Shown: positions 51,966-60,894, counted from the first letter of the stretch. The stretch is 64,000 nt of DNA from Synechococcus sp. KORDI-52 (GCF_000737595.1 NZ_CP006271.1:1550001-1614000), one strand, 5' to 3'. Program-made: numbers and translations. Notes: generated from the sequence alone by a model not told the origin.

Positions 51966-52496
51966 TCAGTCAGCGACCACGCCACAAGCGATCCGTGCTC
52001 CACCTCCTCCGAGGGGAGGCTCGTCTCTGTAGGTGTCGCCCCCTGCATGAACAATCAGCGTCTTGCCCCGCAGGTCGGCTGTGCTCAGCCGTGGAGCAAC
52101 AACGCTGGTGTTGGTGTTCCCGTCGCCATCGACAACCAGTCGGCTCAGGTCGCCGCGGTGGCCGTTGCCGAAGGGGCCGAGGTGTTTGCCTGTGCCGTCA
52201 GGGTCCCAGTGCCCACCAGCTGCCAGGGCGGCAACGTTGGTGCCCTCTGCGGTTTGCCCTGGATCACAGCTGCCGATGCTGTGGAGGTGGAAGCCATGTT
52301 CTCCTGGCATCAGCCCCGATAAAGCGGGATAGATCACAAGGCCTTGATCGGTGTCCTGTGCTGTGATGCTGCCGATCGATTCTCCGATGCCGTCGACGTC
52401 AACACGGTTCAGCGTCACGTCCAGCGCTCCGCACCAGCCTGGTGTGGCCGTGAGCAAGCTGACGACCAGAAGGCACTGGGCAAGCAAACGCCGCAT
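51966..52496 (-). CDS. sodC: Cu,Zn superoxide dismutase
   Basis: 176 residues from MRRLLAQCLLVVSLLTATP, a signal peptide ending near WCGA, so the enzyme is periplasmic. Copper ligands: GFHLHSIGSC (two His), GGHWDP; zinc ligands and loop: HLGPFGNGHRGDLSRL, and DGNTNTSVV. The SOD signature GGGGARIACGVV closes the protein and its Cys pairs with SCDPG. It converts superoxide to H2O2. The frame is open upstream to 52784 but the signal peptide fixes the start. Confidence 0.95.
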   Translation of the reverse strand: MRRLLAQCLLVVSLLTATPGWCGALDVTLNRVDVDGIGESIGSITAQDTDQGLVIYPALSGLMPGEHGFHLHSIGSCDPGQTAEGTNVAALAAGGHWDPDGTGKHLGPFGNGHRGDLSRLVVDGDGNTNTSVVAPRLSTADLRGKTLIVHAGGDTYRDEPPLGGGGARIACGVVAD

Positions 52497-52580
52497 CACA
52501 GAACTGCATGTTCTTGAATTGTGCCCTCCGGACGGCGCCTTCTGCGTGACAATGGTGCGTCCTTCGGCCGACTCTCCGTG

Positions 52581-52817
52581 ATGCGATGGGAATACACCCA
52601 ACTTCGCTTTGTGCCCCGTGGAAAGTCGTGGACCGGCGAGATTGAGGAGCTTTGGCTGGATGATCGTCAGTTGATCTCCCGCAGCCATCCGCAGCGTGAT
52701 GTCACCCTCGTGGGGCTGATGAATGAATTGGGTGATCAGGGCTGGGAGCTGGTGACCTACGCCCAACCCTTCACTGGATACCACGGAGGTTGTTACACCT
52801 TCAAGCGTCAGATGTGA
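52581..52817 (+). CDS. small hypothetical protein, 78 aa
   Basis: Start at MRWEYTQLRFVPRGKSWTGE; then LWLDDRQLISRSHPQRDVTL and MNELGDQGWELVTYAQPFTG, a DUF4177-like beta-hairpin ending with WELVT. The first residues of that pattern (WEY..L) are common in DUF4177. Soluble. Converges with the next two. Confidence 0.7.
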   Translation: MRWEYTQLRFVPRGKSWTGEIEELWLDDRQLISRSHPQRDVTLVGLMNELGDQGWELVTYAQPFTGYHGGCYTFKRQM

Positions 52818-52827
52818 GCAGAGGCTT

Positions 52828-52950
52828 TCAGATTGGATGGGTATGGATGTGCTGCACCATTCCCATGAAACCCATCACGAGAAGAGCGATGGCAACAGTT
52901 GATGCGATTGAAGCCAGGCCCATTTGTGCTTGATTATTCAGGGTTCTCAT
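52828..52950 (-). CDS. small single-span membrane protein, 40 aa
   Basis: MRTLNNQAQMGLASIASTVA, IALLVMGFMGMVQHIHTHPI: one membrane helix with a His-rich C-terminus. Its ATG overlaps the stop of the 52-aa gene (ATGA), so the two are coupled. No family recognised. Confidence 0.6.
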   Translation of the reverse strand: MRTLNNQAQMGLASIASTVAIALLVMGFMGMVQHIHTHPI

Positions 52951-53105
52951 GCTTCGACCTCATTTTTCAGATGCACCAGAATGCATTGCTCATAGCAATG
53001 ACCATCGTCAAGATTGCAAAGCGTTAGACACTCAAAGTAAGCATTGACTTGTGATTCAGTGACGCAAGCATGACCTGCATCTGGACATTCAAGGTGGCTA
53101 TTCAT
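52947..53105 (-). CDS. small Cys-rich protein, 52 aa
   Basis: Start at MNSHLECPDAGHACVTE. Six Cys (CPDAGHAC, FECLTLC, GHCYEQC) in regular spacing, suggesting a disulfide or metal cluster. No signal peptide. Translationally coupled to the 40-aa membrane protein. No family recognised. Confidence 0.65.
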   Translation of the reverse strand: MNSHLECPDAGHACVTESQVNAYFECLTLCNLDDGHCYEQCILVHLKNEVEA

Positions 53106-53254
53106 CTTGTTTGTTACTGGCTCGCCAGGCGACACTATGCTGATTATTCTTTTTGAGCAACAATATGATTGCGGCGGGTAAATACCTAGATAAAATTACC
53201 TATAGCTGGACAAATCACTGTTGATCGATTTCCCGGGCTCTTTAGGCTGATGGG

Positions 53255-53608
53255 ATGAGCAACCGGAATCCCACGGAGCGGCTGGAGCATGAGCTCGATC
53301 GCGCCAAGATGCGTGGGCGCTGGCTCAGCGACGATGAGCAGGCTGACCTCGACCTTGAGGCTGCTGAAGTCGCCACTCAGGTTGAGGCCAAGCGTCGGCG
53401 TGATCGAAAGCTGGTGATTCTCACGGCGGTTTGCCTGGTCATCCCTCCGCTATGGCCCTTGGCGCTCGGCTTGACGTTGTTCCTTCTGTATCCAGACACC
53501 ATGGCCAGGGTCGGTCTGGCTGCAGCTGTGGCTTGTCTGGTCGGCGGTCTGATGCTGGCGGTGGTGCTGGGGGTTGCCATGGTCTGGCTGATTCAGCTCC
53601 TGTTCTGA
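53255..53608 (+). CDS. hypothetical membrane protein, 117 aa
   Basis: A charged, coiled-coil N-terminus (about 5-50) followed by two membrane helices (LVILTAVCLVIPPLWPLALG and AAAVACLVGGLMLAVVLGVA). The next gene is convergent, with the stop codons adjacent. No family recognised. Confidence 0.72.
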   Translation: MSNRNPTERLEHELDRAKMRGRWLSDDEQADLDLEAAEVATQVEAKRRRDRKLVILTAVCLVIPPLWPLALGLTLFLLYPDTMARVGLAAAVACLVGGLMLAVVLGVAMVWLIQLLF

Positions 53609-54019
53609 TCACTCCAGGGCTTTGGACGTCACCACGGTCATGCCGACAGGAGCCAGGGCGATCAACGCCAATTTGATGTGCTGGATGCCAAAAGGGATTC
53701 CGATGATCGTGACAAAACATGCCAAGGCGCTGCTCAGGTGACCCAGGGCCAGCCACCAGCCGGCCACAAGAAACCAGAGAACGTTGCCCACCACGCCGAG
53801 GGGGCCGGTTCCCAGGTCGCCTCTCCCCCTGAGTTGACGACGGTTCACAGCCTCGGAGCCGAAAGGCCAAAGCGAGAAGCATCCGATCACCCAGCACGAC
53901 CGCGCCCAGGGCAGGCCAACGATGGTGATCGCACAGATCAATGCCGCGAACCACCAGCCCAGCGCCATGGGCAGTCCCCCGAGAACAACCCAGAGGAGGT
54001 TGAGGGCAATGGACAACAT
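53609..54019 (-). CDS. YccF-family inner-membrane protein
   Basis: 136 residues with two YccF-type repeats: LNLLWVVLGGLPMALGWWFA and VLWFLVAGWWLALGHLSSAL, each followed by the ITIVGLPWARSCW or VTIIGIPFGIQHIK turn typical of the family. Four membrane segments. Function unknown. The gene converges with the coiled-coil membrane protein. Confidence 0.88.
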   Translation of the reverse strand: MLSIALNLLWVVLGGLPMALGWWFAALICAITIVGLPWARSCWVIGCFSLWPFGSEAVNRRQLRGRGDLGTGPLGVVGNVLWFLVAGWWLALGHLSSALACFVTIIGIPFGIQHIKLALIALAPVGMTVVTSKALE

Positions 54020-54084
54020 GTCTCCATTGTGACGCCATGGCCAGTGATCCTTCGTTAACTTCTGTGAAATATGTTTGACCAGGC

Positions 54085-54945
54085 ATGGCTGGACGTCTCG
54101 GGATTATTGGATGCGGATATGTCGGCTCCGCTGTGTCCCTCCATTTCAGGCGTCAGGGTCATGAGGTGGTAGGCACCACCACCAGCCCCGCCCGGTTGGC
54201 TGAACTCTGTGATGTGGTCGATCACCCGAGGATCTACAGGGCTGAAGACCCCATGGCAGATGCCAGCTTCCTGGATCATCTCGATGGTGTTCTGATCGCG
54301 ATGGCGCCGACAACTGACAGCTTTGAGGAGGATCAGTACAAAAAGGTTTACGGCCAGGCTGTGCCCGCCCTGGTGAATGCCCTGCGTCAACGTCAAGGCC
54401 GCAGACCGCTGCATGTGAGCTACCTGAGCAGTGCAGGGGTGTATGGAGATCAGTCCGGCGCAATCTGCAATGAACAGACGCCCCCCGACTGCTCCAGCAG
54501 CACCAACGCTCTTCTGGCCAGCGGTGAGTCTGCCGTTCTTTCATTGAACGACGCCTCAACTCAGGCCTGTGTGCTGCGGCTCGGGGGCATTTATGGTCCC
54601 GGCAAGGACATTCCCTCCTACATCCGCAGTGCTGCTGGCCAGTCGGTCCGCAAAAACGGCAACCACATCAACGCCTGGGTTCATCTGAAGGACATCATCC
54701 GCGGCGTTGATTTCGCATTCGCCAAACGTCTCCAGGGGATCTACAACCTGGTGGATGATCTCCAGCTCACCCGTCGTCAGTTGTCCAATGCGCTCTGTGA
54801 CCAGGATGGTCTTCCTCCGGTGATCTGGGATAACCACGATCGCCCCGGTGCCCGCATCTTCAATGCCCGTGTCAGCAATGCGAGCTTGCGTGAAATTGGT
54901 TTCCAGCCCAGCATTTCCTCCATGCTTGAGCCAGTGGTTGCCTGA
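54085..54945 (+). CDS. NAD-dependent epimerase/dehydratase family protein (extended SDR)
   Basis: 286 residues. Rossmann glycine motif GIIGCGYVGSAV (about 6-17). The region AGVYGDQSG corresponds to the YxxxK block but the usual catalytic Tyr and Lys are not in the classic spacing, as in the SDR subgroup acting as atypical epimerases. LRLGGIYGPG at about 165-175 and WVHLKDIIRGV are of the family. Substrate likely a nucleotide sugar or a plant-type chlorophyll-related molecule; unknown. Confidence 0.88.
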   Translation: MAGRLGIIGCGYVGSAVSLHFRRQGHEVVGTTTSPARLAELCDVVDHPRIYRAEDPMADASFLDHLDGVLIAMAPTTDSFEEDQYKKVYGQAVPALVNALRQRQGRRPLHVSYLSSAGVYGDQSGAICNEQTPPDCSSSTNALLASGESAVLSLNDASTQACVLRLGGIYGPGKDIPSYIRSAAGQSVRKNGNHINAWVHLKDIIRGVDFAFAKRLQGIYNLVDDLQLTRRQLSNALCDQDGLPPVIWDNHDRPGARIFNARVSNASLREIGFQPSISSMLEPVVA

Positions 54946-55111
54946 ATCTCATTCGGATAGCGCTTCGGTTTGTCTGATGTGACTGATTTGATTTTTCGAT
55001 ACATGCCCATCTTATTTGCCCGATTGTTCGTGTTCATGTAAAGCGGGATTGCAGGATCCACGATCGGCAGGCTTTGTTGATTAGACACTCTGCATTCCAA
55101 GCCGTTACGGT

Positions 55112-55258
55112 GTGAAAGACGAGTCTTTCTGTATCGAATTCGCCACGTCTCTGGCTGTCATGCTTCTTGAGCTCAATGCCGAGTTGCTTGAACTGGCGGA
55201 ACAAGACGGTGACGTCTTTCCGGTGAATACCGCTGTTGAATTCGAGCGATCTTGCTGA
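55112..55258 (+). CDS. small protein, 48 aa (GTG start)
   Basis: VKDESFCIEFATSLAVMLLE then ELLELAEQDGDVFPVNTAVE. Regular codon use. Starts with GTG, weak ribosome site. No family recognised. Confidence 0.5.
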   Translation: MKDESFCIEFATSLAVMLLELNAELLELAEQDGDVFPVNTAVEFERSC

Positions 55259-55367
55259 AGCACAAACGGCGTCTTTGGATCAGTTCCGAGGTGTGGACAT
55301 TCTTCATCACTTCAATTCCGTTCGAACCTGATCAGCCCTCTGCACCCCAACAGGTGTTCTCTTTTGC

Positions 55368-55604
55368 TCATCCTTCCGCGTAGCGAAGTGCTTTCAGCCC
55401 CATCACCAGGTGGGTCCTGAAACTTCCCAGCGCCATCACCTGTTTTGGCGTTCGTGTGTCGCTCACAGCATCCCCCTGGGTTTCAATCCAACGAAGCAAC
55501 TCCTGGGTTTGATCAGCCCACGCACTCAGTGCTGCTCGAAGCAGTTCGTCCTCGTTGAGTTGGCCCTCTGGAGTGGCAGCCGGTTCCATCGCCGCTTTCA
55601 GCAA
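55368..55604 (-). CDS. small helical protein, 78 aa
   Basis: TTG start at 55604 or ATG at 55589. NEDELLRAALSAWADQTQELL and FRTHLVMGLKALRYAEG. The coding pattern continues upstream (about 20 more codons, SIDPDPFVPDALSHQQLNAL) without a clear start, so the gene may be longer. No family recognised. Confidence 0.65.
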   Translation of the reverse strand: MLKAAMEPAATPEGQLNEDELLRAALSAWADQTQELLRWIETQGDAVSDTRTPKQVMALGSFRTHLVMGLKALRYAEG

Positions 55605-55737
55605 GGCGTTGAGCTGCTGATGGCTTAACGCGTCGGGAACGAAGGGATCAGGGTCGATGCTTAAGGAAACCTTTAGGCGGTGCTTCGACGGTAGACGAAT
55701 GGTTCGACGCTGCCCATCCGTGATTCAACCCATTGAT

Positions 55738-56124
55738 TCAGCCCATCGGCTGTTCGTCCGGATCAACGCTCATGCCACGTGATGCCAGGGCCAGGCGCCG
55801 GGCCGCCAAGAGAGCCGGGTAAGCCAGTGCTGATCGTTTGTCGTCGCAGAACAGTTTCGCCATCAACTTCAGCAAGGGATCGCTGGGCGTCATGCGACGG
55901 CAGAGTTCTGCAATCGCTTCGCTTCCATGCCATCGATGGTCCCCTTCGATCAGAACGGCGCCGTTGCGGAGAGGCAGGCCAAGGGCGTTGAGGTCCTGAC
56001 GGATCTTGTGATCTGTGCGTCCGTCGACAATGCGCAGGTGGGCGAGGCCCGCCTTGAGTTCACTGCGCAGGGCGAACTCCCGGCAGAATGGGCATCCGCC
56101 GTCGTAGATGAGGGTTAACAGCAT
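55738..56124 (-). CDS. DCC-family thiol-disulfide oxidoreductase (DUF393)
   Basis: 128 residues. LIYDGGCPFCREFALRSEL gives the hallmark D-x-x-C-P-F-C motif. Then a thioredoxin-like core, HGSEAIAELCRRM and a C-terminal region typical of the family. Redox role in electron transport is suggested by the family. Its start overlaps the TTG start of the opposite gene (56124). Confidence 0.88.
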   Translation of the reverse strand: MLLTLIYDGGCPFCREFALRSELKAGLAHLRIVDGRTDHKIRQDLNALGLPLRNGAVLIEGDHRWHGSEAIAELCRRMTPSDPLLKLMAKLFCDDKRSALAYPALLAARRLALASRGMSVDPDEQPMG

Positions 56125-56498
56125 TGCTGAATTCTGTCGCCAAAGGCCTTGGCCTGGCGTTGCTCCTGGCTTGCTGGTTCGTGATTTGTCCTCAGCCGTG
56201 TCGCGCCGATTGGATCTGTGACGGTGATCGGCTCAGTGTCGAGATCACCCGTGGACCCGTCGATGTCACTGGTTTGAAGGCGGCAATCCCCAACGCCATG
56301 GAGGGAACCCTGCCTGGAGATGGTGTTCTCATCCGTTGGGGTGATGTTGTTCTGCAGCTGCCACGCACCAATAACGCTGGTTCGCCCAGCTACACCGATG
56401 GCCGTTGGTGGTGGCGCCCTGAGGATGTTTCTGCGCCGGAATTCTTTGAACGCCGCGGCACGCTGATTCGCCATCAATGTGCATTGATCGAAGCCTGA
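56124..56498 (+). CDS. secreted hypothetical protein, 124 aa (TTG start)
   Basis: TTG at 56124 (the only in-frame start before the signal) shares its base with the divergent DCC start. Signal peptide: LALLLACWFVICPQPCRA. Mature beta-rich part includes CDGDRLSVEITRGPVDVTGL, GRWWWRPEDV. Two Cys at the ends could pair. No family recognised. Confidence 0.7.
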   Translation: MLNSVAKGLGLALLLACWFVICPQPCRADWICDGDRLSVEITRGPVDVTGLKAAIPNAMEGTLPGDGVLIRWGDVVLQLPRTNNAGSPSYTDGRWWWRPEDVSAPEFFERRGTLIRHQCALIEA

Positions 56499-56504
56499 AT
56501 CCCG

Positions 56505-56747
56505 TTAACTCCGTCGGCGCTTGCGTCGGTTCGCTTTTCGCGTTCCTCCATTGCGATAACCAGGTTCGCTTCGAATGGCTGACCAGCAAGCTTCACACAC
56601 CAGGATCCAGTTCGTCCTTCGGGTCGTGGTGACCCGGAAGTGCACATCTCCGGGCTCTCTGCACTGTTCACAACACCACTGATCGTTTTCCACAATTTCA
56701 GGCGCTATTGCCGAGACTTGCTTCACTTTGGAGGTCCAGCTGAGCAT
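56505..56747 (-). CDS. small zinc-finger-like protein, 80 aa
   Basis: Residues 24-55 carry two CxxC knuckles: CCEQC and CEACW, about 24 residues apart, a treble-clef or ribbon. Basic C-terminus RKANRRKRRRS, likely nucleic-acid binding. No family recognised. Confidence 0.65.
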   Translation of the reverse strand: MLSWTSKVKQVSAIAPEIVENDQWCCEQCREPGDVHFRVTTTRRTNWILVCEACWSAIRSEPGYRNGGTRKANRRKRRRS

Positions 56748-56978
56748 TCTGAACCCAAAATCCGGTAATGATCACGTGCTTCTGGTTCGATGCTTGTCCA
56801 GAATCACGCCGCTCGCTCAGCGGTTACATCTGTTGCAATCACTACAGTTCTGGACGCTGCTCCCTGCGGGCTGTCATCCCAGGCAGGCTTATGCGATCGG
56901 TTGTGCACGCTGAACGCCACATTCATCACTCCGGCTTGGATCGTTGGCTGGAGTCCTGTGGAAAAGCTGTGCATAACT

Positions 56979-57272
56979 CTACGACGTCTTTGGGATTGGA
57001 GCGTGAATGGAGGCTTTCAGGGCTGCCATCTCATGGACGCTGAGGTGCTCATCGATGGCCTCAGGGTTGTTGTTCAGATAGTGAATCCAGGCTTCGTAAC
57101 ACTGGTCCTGAGTGGGGATCGCGTCCCGTGCCTGTTGTTCCCTCGCGTTGAGCAGCAGCGCCTCGATGGTTTCCAGCCGCATTTCAATGCGGCTAAGGCG
57201 TATGGCGATGGAGTCGTCTGGTTGCGTCATCTCTGGAGCGACGGAAGCTTCCGTGATTGTTGCGGACCCCAT
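56979..57272 (-). CDS. small hypothetical protein, 97 aa
   Basis: Central coiled-coil (IRLSRIEMRLETIEALLLNA), then a helical region with IHYLNNNPEAIDEHLSVHEM. The Met at residue 15 (MTQPDDS) is an alternative start. No family recognised. Confidence 0.65.
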   Translation of the reverse strand: MGSATITEASVAPEMTQPDDSIAIRLSRIEMRLETIEALLLNAREQQARDAIPTQDQCYEAWIHYLNNNPEAIDEHLSVHEMAALKASIHAPIPKTS

Positions 57273-57327
57273 CCGGGTTGACGCAGTAGTACAAGCGCAC
57301 TAAAACAGATGTACTGCTTTGTTGCTT

Positions 57328-57516
57328 ATGTCTGCAAGTTCCCCTTACGCCACTTTCCGTGCTGATGAGTGGATGCGTCACTCCTTGATTCGTCCACGAA
57401 AGGCTTTGTCATCTGCTGGCGGGAGCTCGAAAGCTCGTGTCGGGCCCGCTGCTGCAGCTCGCGGTTGCGATGCCGTTCAGGGCGAATTGTTCCTTTTTCC
57501 GGTTGTGATCTGTTGA
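57328..57516 (+). CDS. possible hypothetical protein, 62 aa
   Basis: MSASSPYATFRADEWMRHSL and SKARVGPAAAARGCDAVQGE. A competing minus-strand frame (57326-57586) covers nearly the same bases; neither has a good ribosome site. Low confidence. Confidence 0.35.
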   Translation: MSASSPYATFRADEWMRHSLIRPRKALSSAGGSSKARVGPAAAARGCDAVQGELFLFPVVIC

Positions 57517-57644
57517 GCTGATTCTCAATCCTGACGACGATCTCACCCGATGGTGGTGGCCCTGCCGTATTGATTTGGTTGCCCATCCCCTCTGCGTTGT
57601 GGCCGACGGACTTGCTTTGAAAATCCGCTCTGGCCTGAGCGATA

Positions 57645-57809
57645 TCAAAGTCTCATATAACTTCTCTTTGAGCATCGTTTGACGAGAAGAAGACCGTTGG
57701 ATCTCTTTGGGTACATCAAGCCAGCCTTCAGTTCCGTTGATGCGAAGATACTCTTGAGCGCTGATTCATCATTGTGATAAACACGTGTACCACCCTTTTT
57801 TGTATCCAT
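57645..57809 (-). CDS. possible small basic protein, 54 aa
   Basis: Start at MDTKKGGTRVYHNDESALKS with AAAGGGA six bases upstream; the first 41 bases overlap the end of the upstream secreted-protein gene. No family recognised. Confidence 0.4.
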   Translation of the reverse strand: MDTKKGGTRVYHNDESALKSIFASTELKAGLMYPKRSNGLLLVKRCSKRSYMRL

Positions 57810-58146
57810 ATGAGTCCCTTTCAAAAGTGATCTTTTCTTCAGTCCACGTGGGTGCCTGAGAAAAGGTGATTCCCGTGCTTGGCGACGTCCAGTTGCGGAC
57901 ACTTGCACCAGCAGAGCGAATCAGCTTGACTTCGCTGCCAGAGGGCAATGTGAGAACAAGGAAGTCAGACCATGGAGAACGAAGACTGTCTTCATTGGGT
58001 GTCGCCTCCGTGATCTTAATCCGTCCCAAGGGCGAGCAATTGAATCGAACAGTCTTGAGCGCACTGGCGTGAACATCCTTTCCTGTCAATACAGCAGCCA
58101 GGGAGCTGAGTGCAACCAAACTGCTGACGATGGCAACACCCTTCAT
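57769..58146 (-). CDS. secreted hypothetical protein, 125 aa
   Basis: Start at MKGVAIVSSLVALSSLAAV; signal peptide ends near DVHASA. Mature part is beta-rich (FNCSPLGRIKITEATP, FLVLTLPSGSEVKLIRSAG) and ends KKGWYTCLSQ; its two Cys probably form a disulfide. No family recognised. Confidence 0.7.
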   Translation of the reverse strand: MKGVAIVSSLVALSSLAAVLTGKDVHASALKTVRFNCSPLGRIKITEATPNEDSLRSPWSDFLVLTLPSGSEVKLIRSAGASVRNWTSPSTGITFSQAPTWTEEKITFERDSYGYKKGWYTCLSQ

Positions 58147-58353
58147 CGTCGTAAGTGATGGAAGGTCCAATCATTCCACACCGGCATCTTGGGATGGTTT
58201 GCCCGGGTACGCCTTGAATTATTGCTGCAGCTCATCTCCATTCTGTTCGATGATGGTTTGGCACGCAGCTGCTTCGTTGGGCCTTAACTGCGCTCAGAGC
58301 AAGTCTGATTTGTCAAAACTCAGGTTCTGATTGGCAGTGGGCATGCCACGCCA

Positions 58354-58731
58354 TCAACTTCTCCGCACCCATTGGGGGGAGCCTTGAAACCACTCGCCCA
58401 GGTCGTCTTGTGATCCGTTGAAATGGTCTTCGCTGGTTTGCCCTGGAAGATTCATCTGCTGCATGAATCCACCAACGGATTGCTGGTCCAAGTGACCTTT
58501 TGCTTGTATAGAACGGGCTTTGCGGAGCCAGTGCCAGACCGTTGAGTTCCTGTCTGCGTGCTTCTGAACAAGAATTCTTTCATCAAGGCTGACAAACTCG
58601 TTTCTGGACAGACGTGTGAGAATGTCTTGAAGTTTCAGCCTTGTTTTGGTGCTAAGCATCGGAATAAATCCGTTGTGAATATCCTGGCCATCTAGAGACA
58701 TTTGTCCATAAAGTTCTGGATATCCATACAC
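58354..58731 (-). CDS. hypothetical helical protein, 125 aa
   Basis: LSTKTRLKLQDILTRLSRNE, VSLDERILVQKHADRNST and GFMQQMNLPGQTSEDHFNGS. Soluble. AT-richer and in a different codon register than neighbours. No family recognised. Confidence 0.62.
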   Translation of the reverse strand: MYGYPELYGQMSLDGQDIHNGFIPMLSTKTRLKLQDILTRLSRNEFVSLDERILVQKHADRNSTVWHWLRKARSIQAKGHLDQQSVGGFMQQMNLPGQTSEDHFNGSQDDLGEWFQGSPQWVRRS

Positions 58732-59010
58732 ATCCTTGCTCTGAAGTTTCGAGCACTACAGAACCATTTGAAATGTCTTCATCGCTACTTACTCAAGATT
58801 ACAGCTTTACCCCGTCACCGGAAAACTGATTACCTCAGTTGAAATGGAGATTATTTCGGGTCAGGCGAGAGTCTTGATCTTCAAGTGACAGGATTGTCCA
58901 CGTCCTTGCTTGAGAAGGGGGATGAGCCGTGCGCTGTCATCGGTCCCAGAGCAGTTCCCGCTCCAAAAACCCAGTCGTATCAGGGCGTGTTGCATGACAA
59001 ACATTTGCAG

Positions 59011-59193
59011 ATGCCGCTGATTGCCCCTTCTTCTGCCAGGCTGGCAGGCGGTGTTTTTTGCCAGATCATGCTGTTGTTCGCCTCTCAAACAGCTCAGGGT
59101 GGGCCTTCTGTCATTCTCCCGGCACTGTTGATCACTGGCCTGCTCGTTGCGGCATCCCAGGCTTTTGTTCCCAAGGGCGACGACCAGAACTGA
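59011..59193 (+). CDS. possible small membrane protein, 60 aa
   Basis: Start at MPLIAPSSARLAGGVFCQIM; the frame is open further to 58885. One hydrophobic hairpin with LLITGLLVAASQAF near the end. No family recognised. Confidence 0.45.
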   Translation: MPLIAPSSARLAGGVFCQIMLLFASQTAQGGPSVILPALLITGLLVAASQAFVPKGDDQN

Positions 59194-59203
59194 GTTGCCT
59201 GGC

Positions 59204-60589
59204 TCAGCGAAGGGCTGACAGAACGTCAGCCCCAAAGGCATTTCGATCAAATCCAGGCTTCTTCGGCGTCTGTCCCAGGCGCACGATCACGGCGCGTTGA
59301 CTAGGAGCCACCAACAGCAGTTGTCCCTGATAACCCTCTGCAGAAAAACTGTCTTTGGGGAAGTCTGGCCGAGATTTGCGTTTGCTCAGCCACCAGTGCG
59401 CCCCATATCCCCCCCTTGCACCGCGCGATGGTTTGCGGGCATGGCTGACCCAGTTCTTGGGCAACAACTGACTGCCGTTCCAGCGGCCGTCATCCAGGTA
59501 AAGCTGACCAAATCGGGCCCAATCGCGAGCGCTGGCCCACACCAACGATGAGCCGACAAAGGTTCCACTGTTGTCGCGCTCGAAAAAAGCTGTCGTCATG
59601 CCCAGGGGGCCAAACAGTTCCTGGTAGGGAAACGTCCTGTAGCGCTGATCGTCGTCGATGGCGTGTCTCAGGATCCGGCTGAGGATGTTGGTTGTCCCGG
59701 ATGAATACCTCCACTTTTTGCCCGGTTTCTTCATCAGTGGTTGGCTGGCGGCGAACTTTCCCATGTCTGCTTCCTGGGTGAGCATCAGCACGAGATCTGA
59801 GTTCAGTGCTGTCGTGGCTTCCTCAAAGGCCAGTCCGCTGTTCATCCTCAGGAGTTGATCCAGGGTGATGGCACGGCGTGGGTCATCTGGGTCGCTCCAC
59901 TCGGGCACGGTTGCTGGGCGTTCCAGCTCCAGCAGTCCTTGTTTGATGGCCAATCCGATCACGGCATGGGTGATGCTCTTGCTCATCGACCAGCCGATCA
60001 GAGGCATCTCCGGAGCGATTCCGTTGGCGTAGCGCTCAGCGACCACCCAGCCATCCTGAACCACCACAACGGCTCGGCTTCGCTTCGGAGTGGAAGGATC
60101 CTCCTCGCGAAAAGCGCGATCGAGCACCTTGTTCAGCGCTTGTCTGTCGATCTCCGGCGGGTCAGGACTTGCCGTGGCGACAAGGGGCCAGGGTTCAGTG
60201 GATGGGGTTTGATCTGTGGTGAACGGATGGTCTGGGTGGGGGCGACGTGGCTTGGGTCGACCACTGATCCGTTGGGTGCATTCCTGCCCGCCATTCTGAA
60301 CGGCCTCCGCCTGGATGAGTCCGAACAAGGCACTGGCTTCAACCCGGCCACCTGCTCTGTCGATCGTGGTCTGAATCAGCCCCTCTCCGATCGCCAGGTC
60401 TTCGTTGAGCATTTGATCCGGATCCATTCCAGCGATCAGGACGCCAGTGCACAGTTGCTTGGCGCTGAAACTTGTTCCAGCCTTGGCGAAGTGGATCAGG
60501 TTCCGCAGCGTTGGGTCCAGACCGGCCGTAGTGCTGAAGGCCACCGCCGATGCAGTGATCAGCAGATAACGCCAAGGGATCGTTGTCAC
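59204..60589 (-). CDS. class C beta-lactamase-like serine hydrolase
   Basis: 461 residues. Short N-terminal signal or anchor (about 1-23), a 130-residue linker containing PRRPHPDHP, then the penicillin-binding fold: the nucleophile block LIGWSMSKSITHAVIGLA contains SxxK (Ser-Met-Ser-Lys), the tyrosine block is YSSGTTNILSRILR (YxN-like), and the third is near LLLVAPSQRAVIVRLG. It may be an esterase or peptidase of the AmpC/EstB type rather than a lactamase. Separated by 62 bases from the DUF4278 gene. Confidence 0.88.
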   Translation of the reverse strand: MTTIPWRYLLITASAVAFSTTAGLDPTLRNLIHFAKAGTSFSAKQLCTGVLIAGMDPDQMLNEDLAIGEGLIQTTIDRAGGRVEASALFGLIQAEAVQNGGQECTQRISGRPKPRRPHPDHPFTTDQTPSTEPWPLVATASPDPPEIDRQALNKVLDRAFREEDPSTPKRSRAVVVVQDGWVVAERYANGIAPEMPLIGWSMSKSITHAVIGLAIKQGLLELERPATVPEWSDPDDPRRAITLDQLLRMNSGLAFEEATTALNSDLVLMLTQEADMGKFAASQPLMKKPGKKWRYSSGTTNILSRILRHAIDDDQRYRTFPYQELFGPLGMTTAFFERDNSGTFVGSSLVWASARDWARFGQLYLDDGRWNGSQLLPKNWVSHARKPSRGARGGYGAHWWLSKRKSRPDFPKDSFSAEGYQGQLLLVAPSQRAVIVRLGQTPKKPGFDRNAFGADVLSALR

Positions 60590-60603
60590 TCTGAACGGTC
60601 ATG

Positions 60604-60627
60604 AAAAAAGCGGGGAGATCCCCGCTT
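60604..60627 (-). terminator. intrinsic terminator (minus strand)
   Basis: GCGGGGA and TCCCCGC arms with a two-base loop; the A6 on its left reads T6 on the minus strand. It closes the DUF4278 gene at 60652. Confidence 0.88.
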
Positions 60628-60651
60628 CAATCATGGAGGGTTCAGGCTGGC

Positions 60652-60894
60652 TCAGTACACGTCGTAGCTGACGCCGCGGTAGCGCAGTTCCTGTCCGCCG
60701 GTCGGATGCTGCTGCTGGTCGACCTGTTGGTAGGCAACGCCCCGGTACCGCAAGACCTTTGCTTTCACTCCGATGGGCGTGTGCACCCGGTCGGTATGGA
60801 CGGGATGGCGGAAGGCCTTGGCCATCTCAATCCTGGCCGTTTCGATGGCCTGGGTACGCACAGCCCGAGCCTTGATCAGTTGAAGTGTGTTCAT
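60652..60894 (-). CDS. DUF4278-containing small protein
   Basis: Start at MNTLQLIKARAVRTQAIET (AGAGAGAG just before); the longer frame to 60966 is unlikely. The second half carries two copies of the DUF4278 motif: VLRYRGVAYQ and ELRYRGVSYD. About 80 residues. Cyanobacterial, function unknown. Confidence 0.85.
   Translation of the reverse strand: MNTLQLIKARAVRTQAIETARIEMAKAFRHPVHTDRVHTPIGVKAKVLRYRGVAYQQVDQQQHPTGGQELRYRGVSYDVY

Noticed and set aside
57326-57586. 86-codon minus-strand frame.
   Set aside because: Competes with a plus frame, low complexity and no support for either; left as uncertain.
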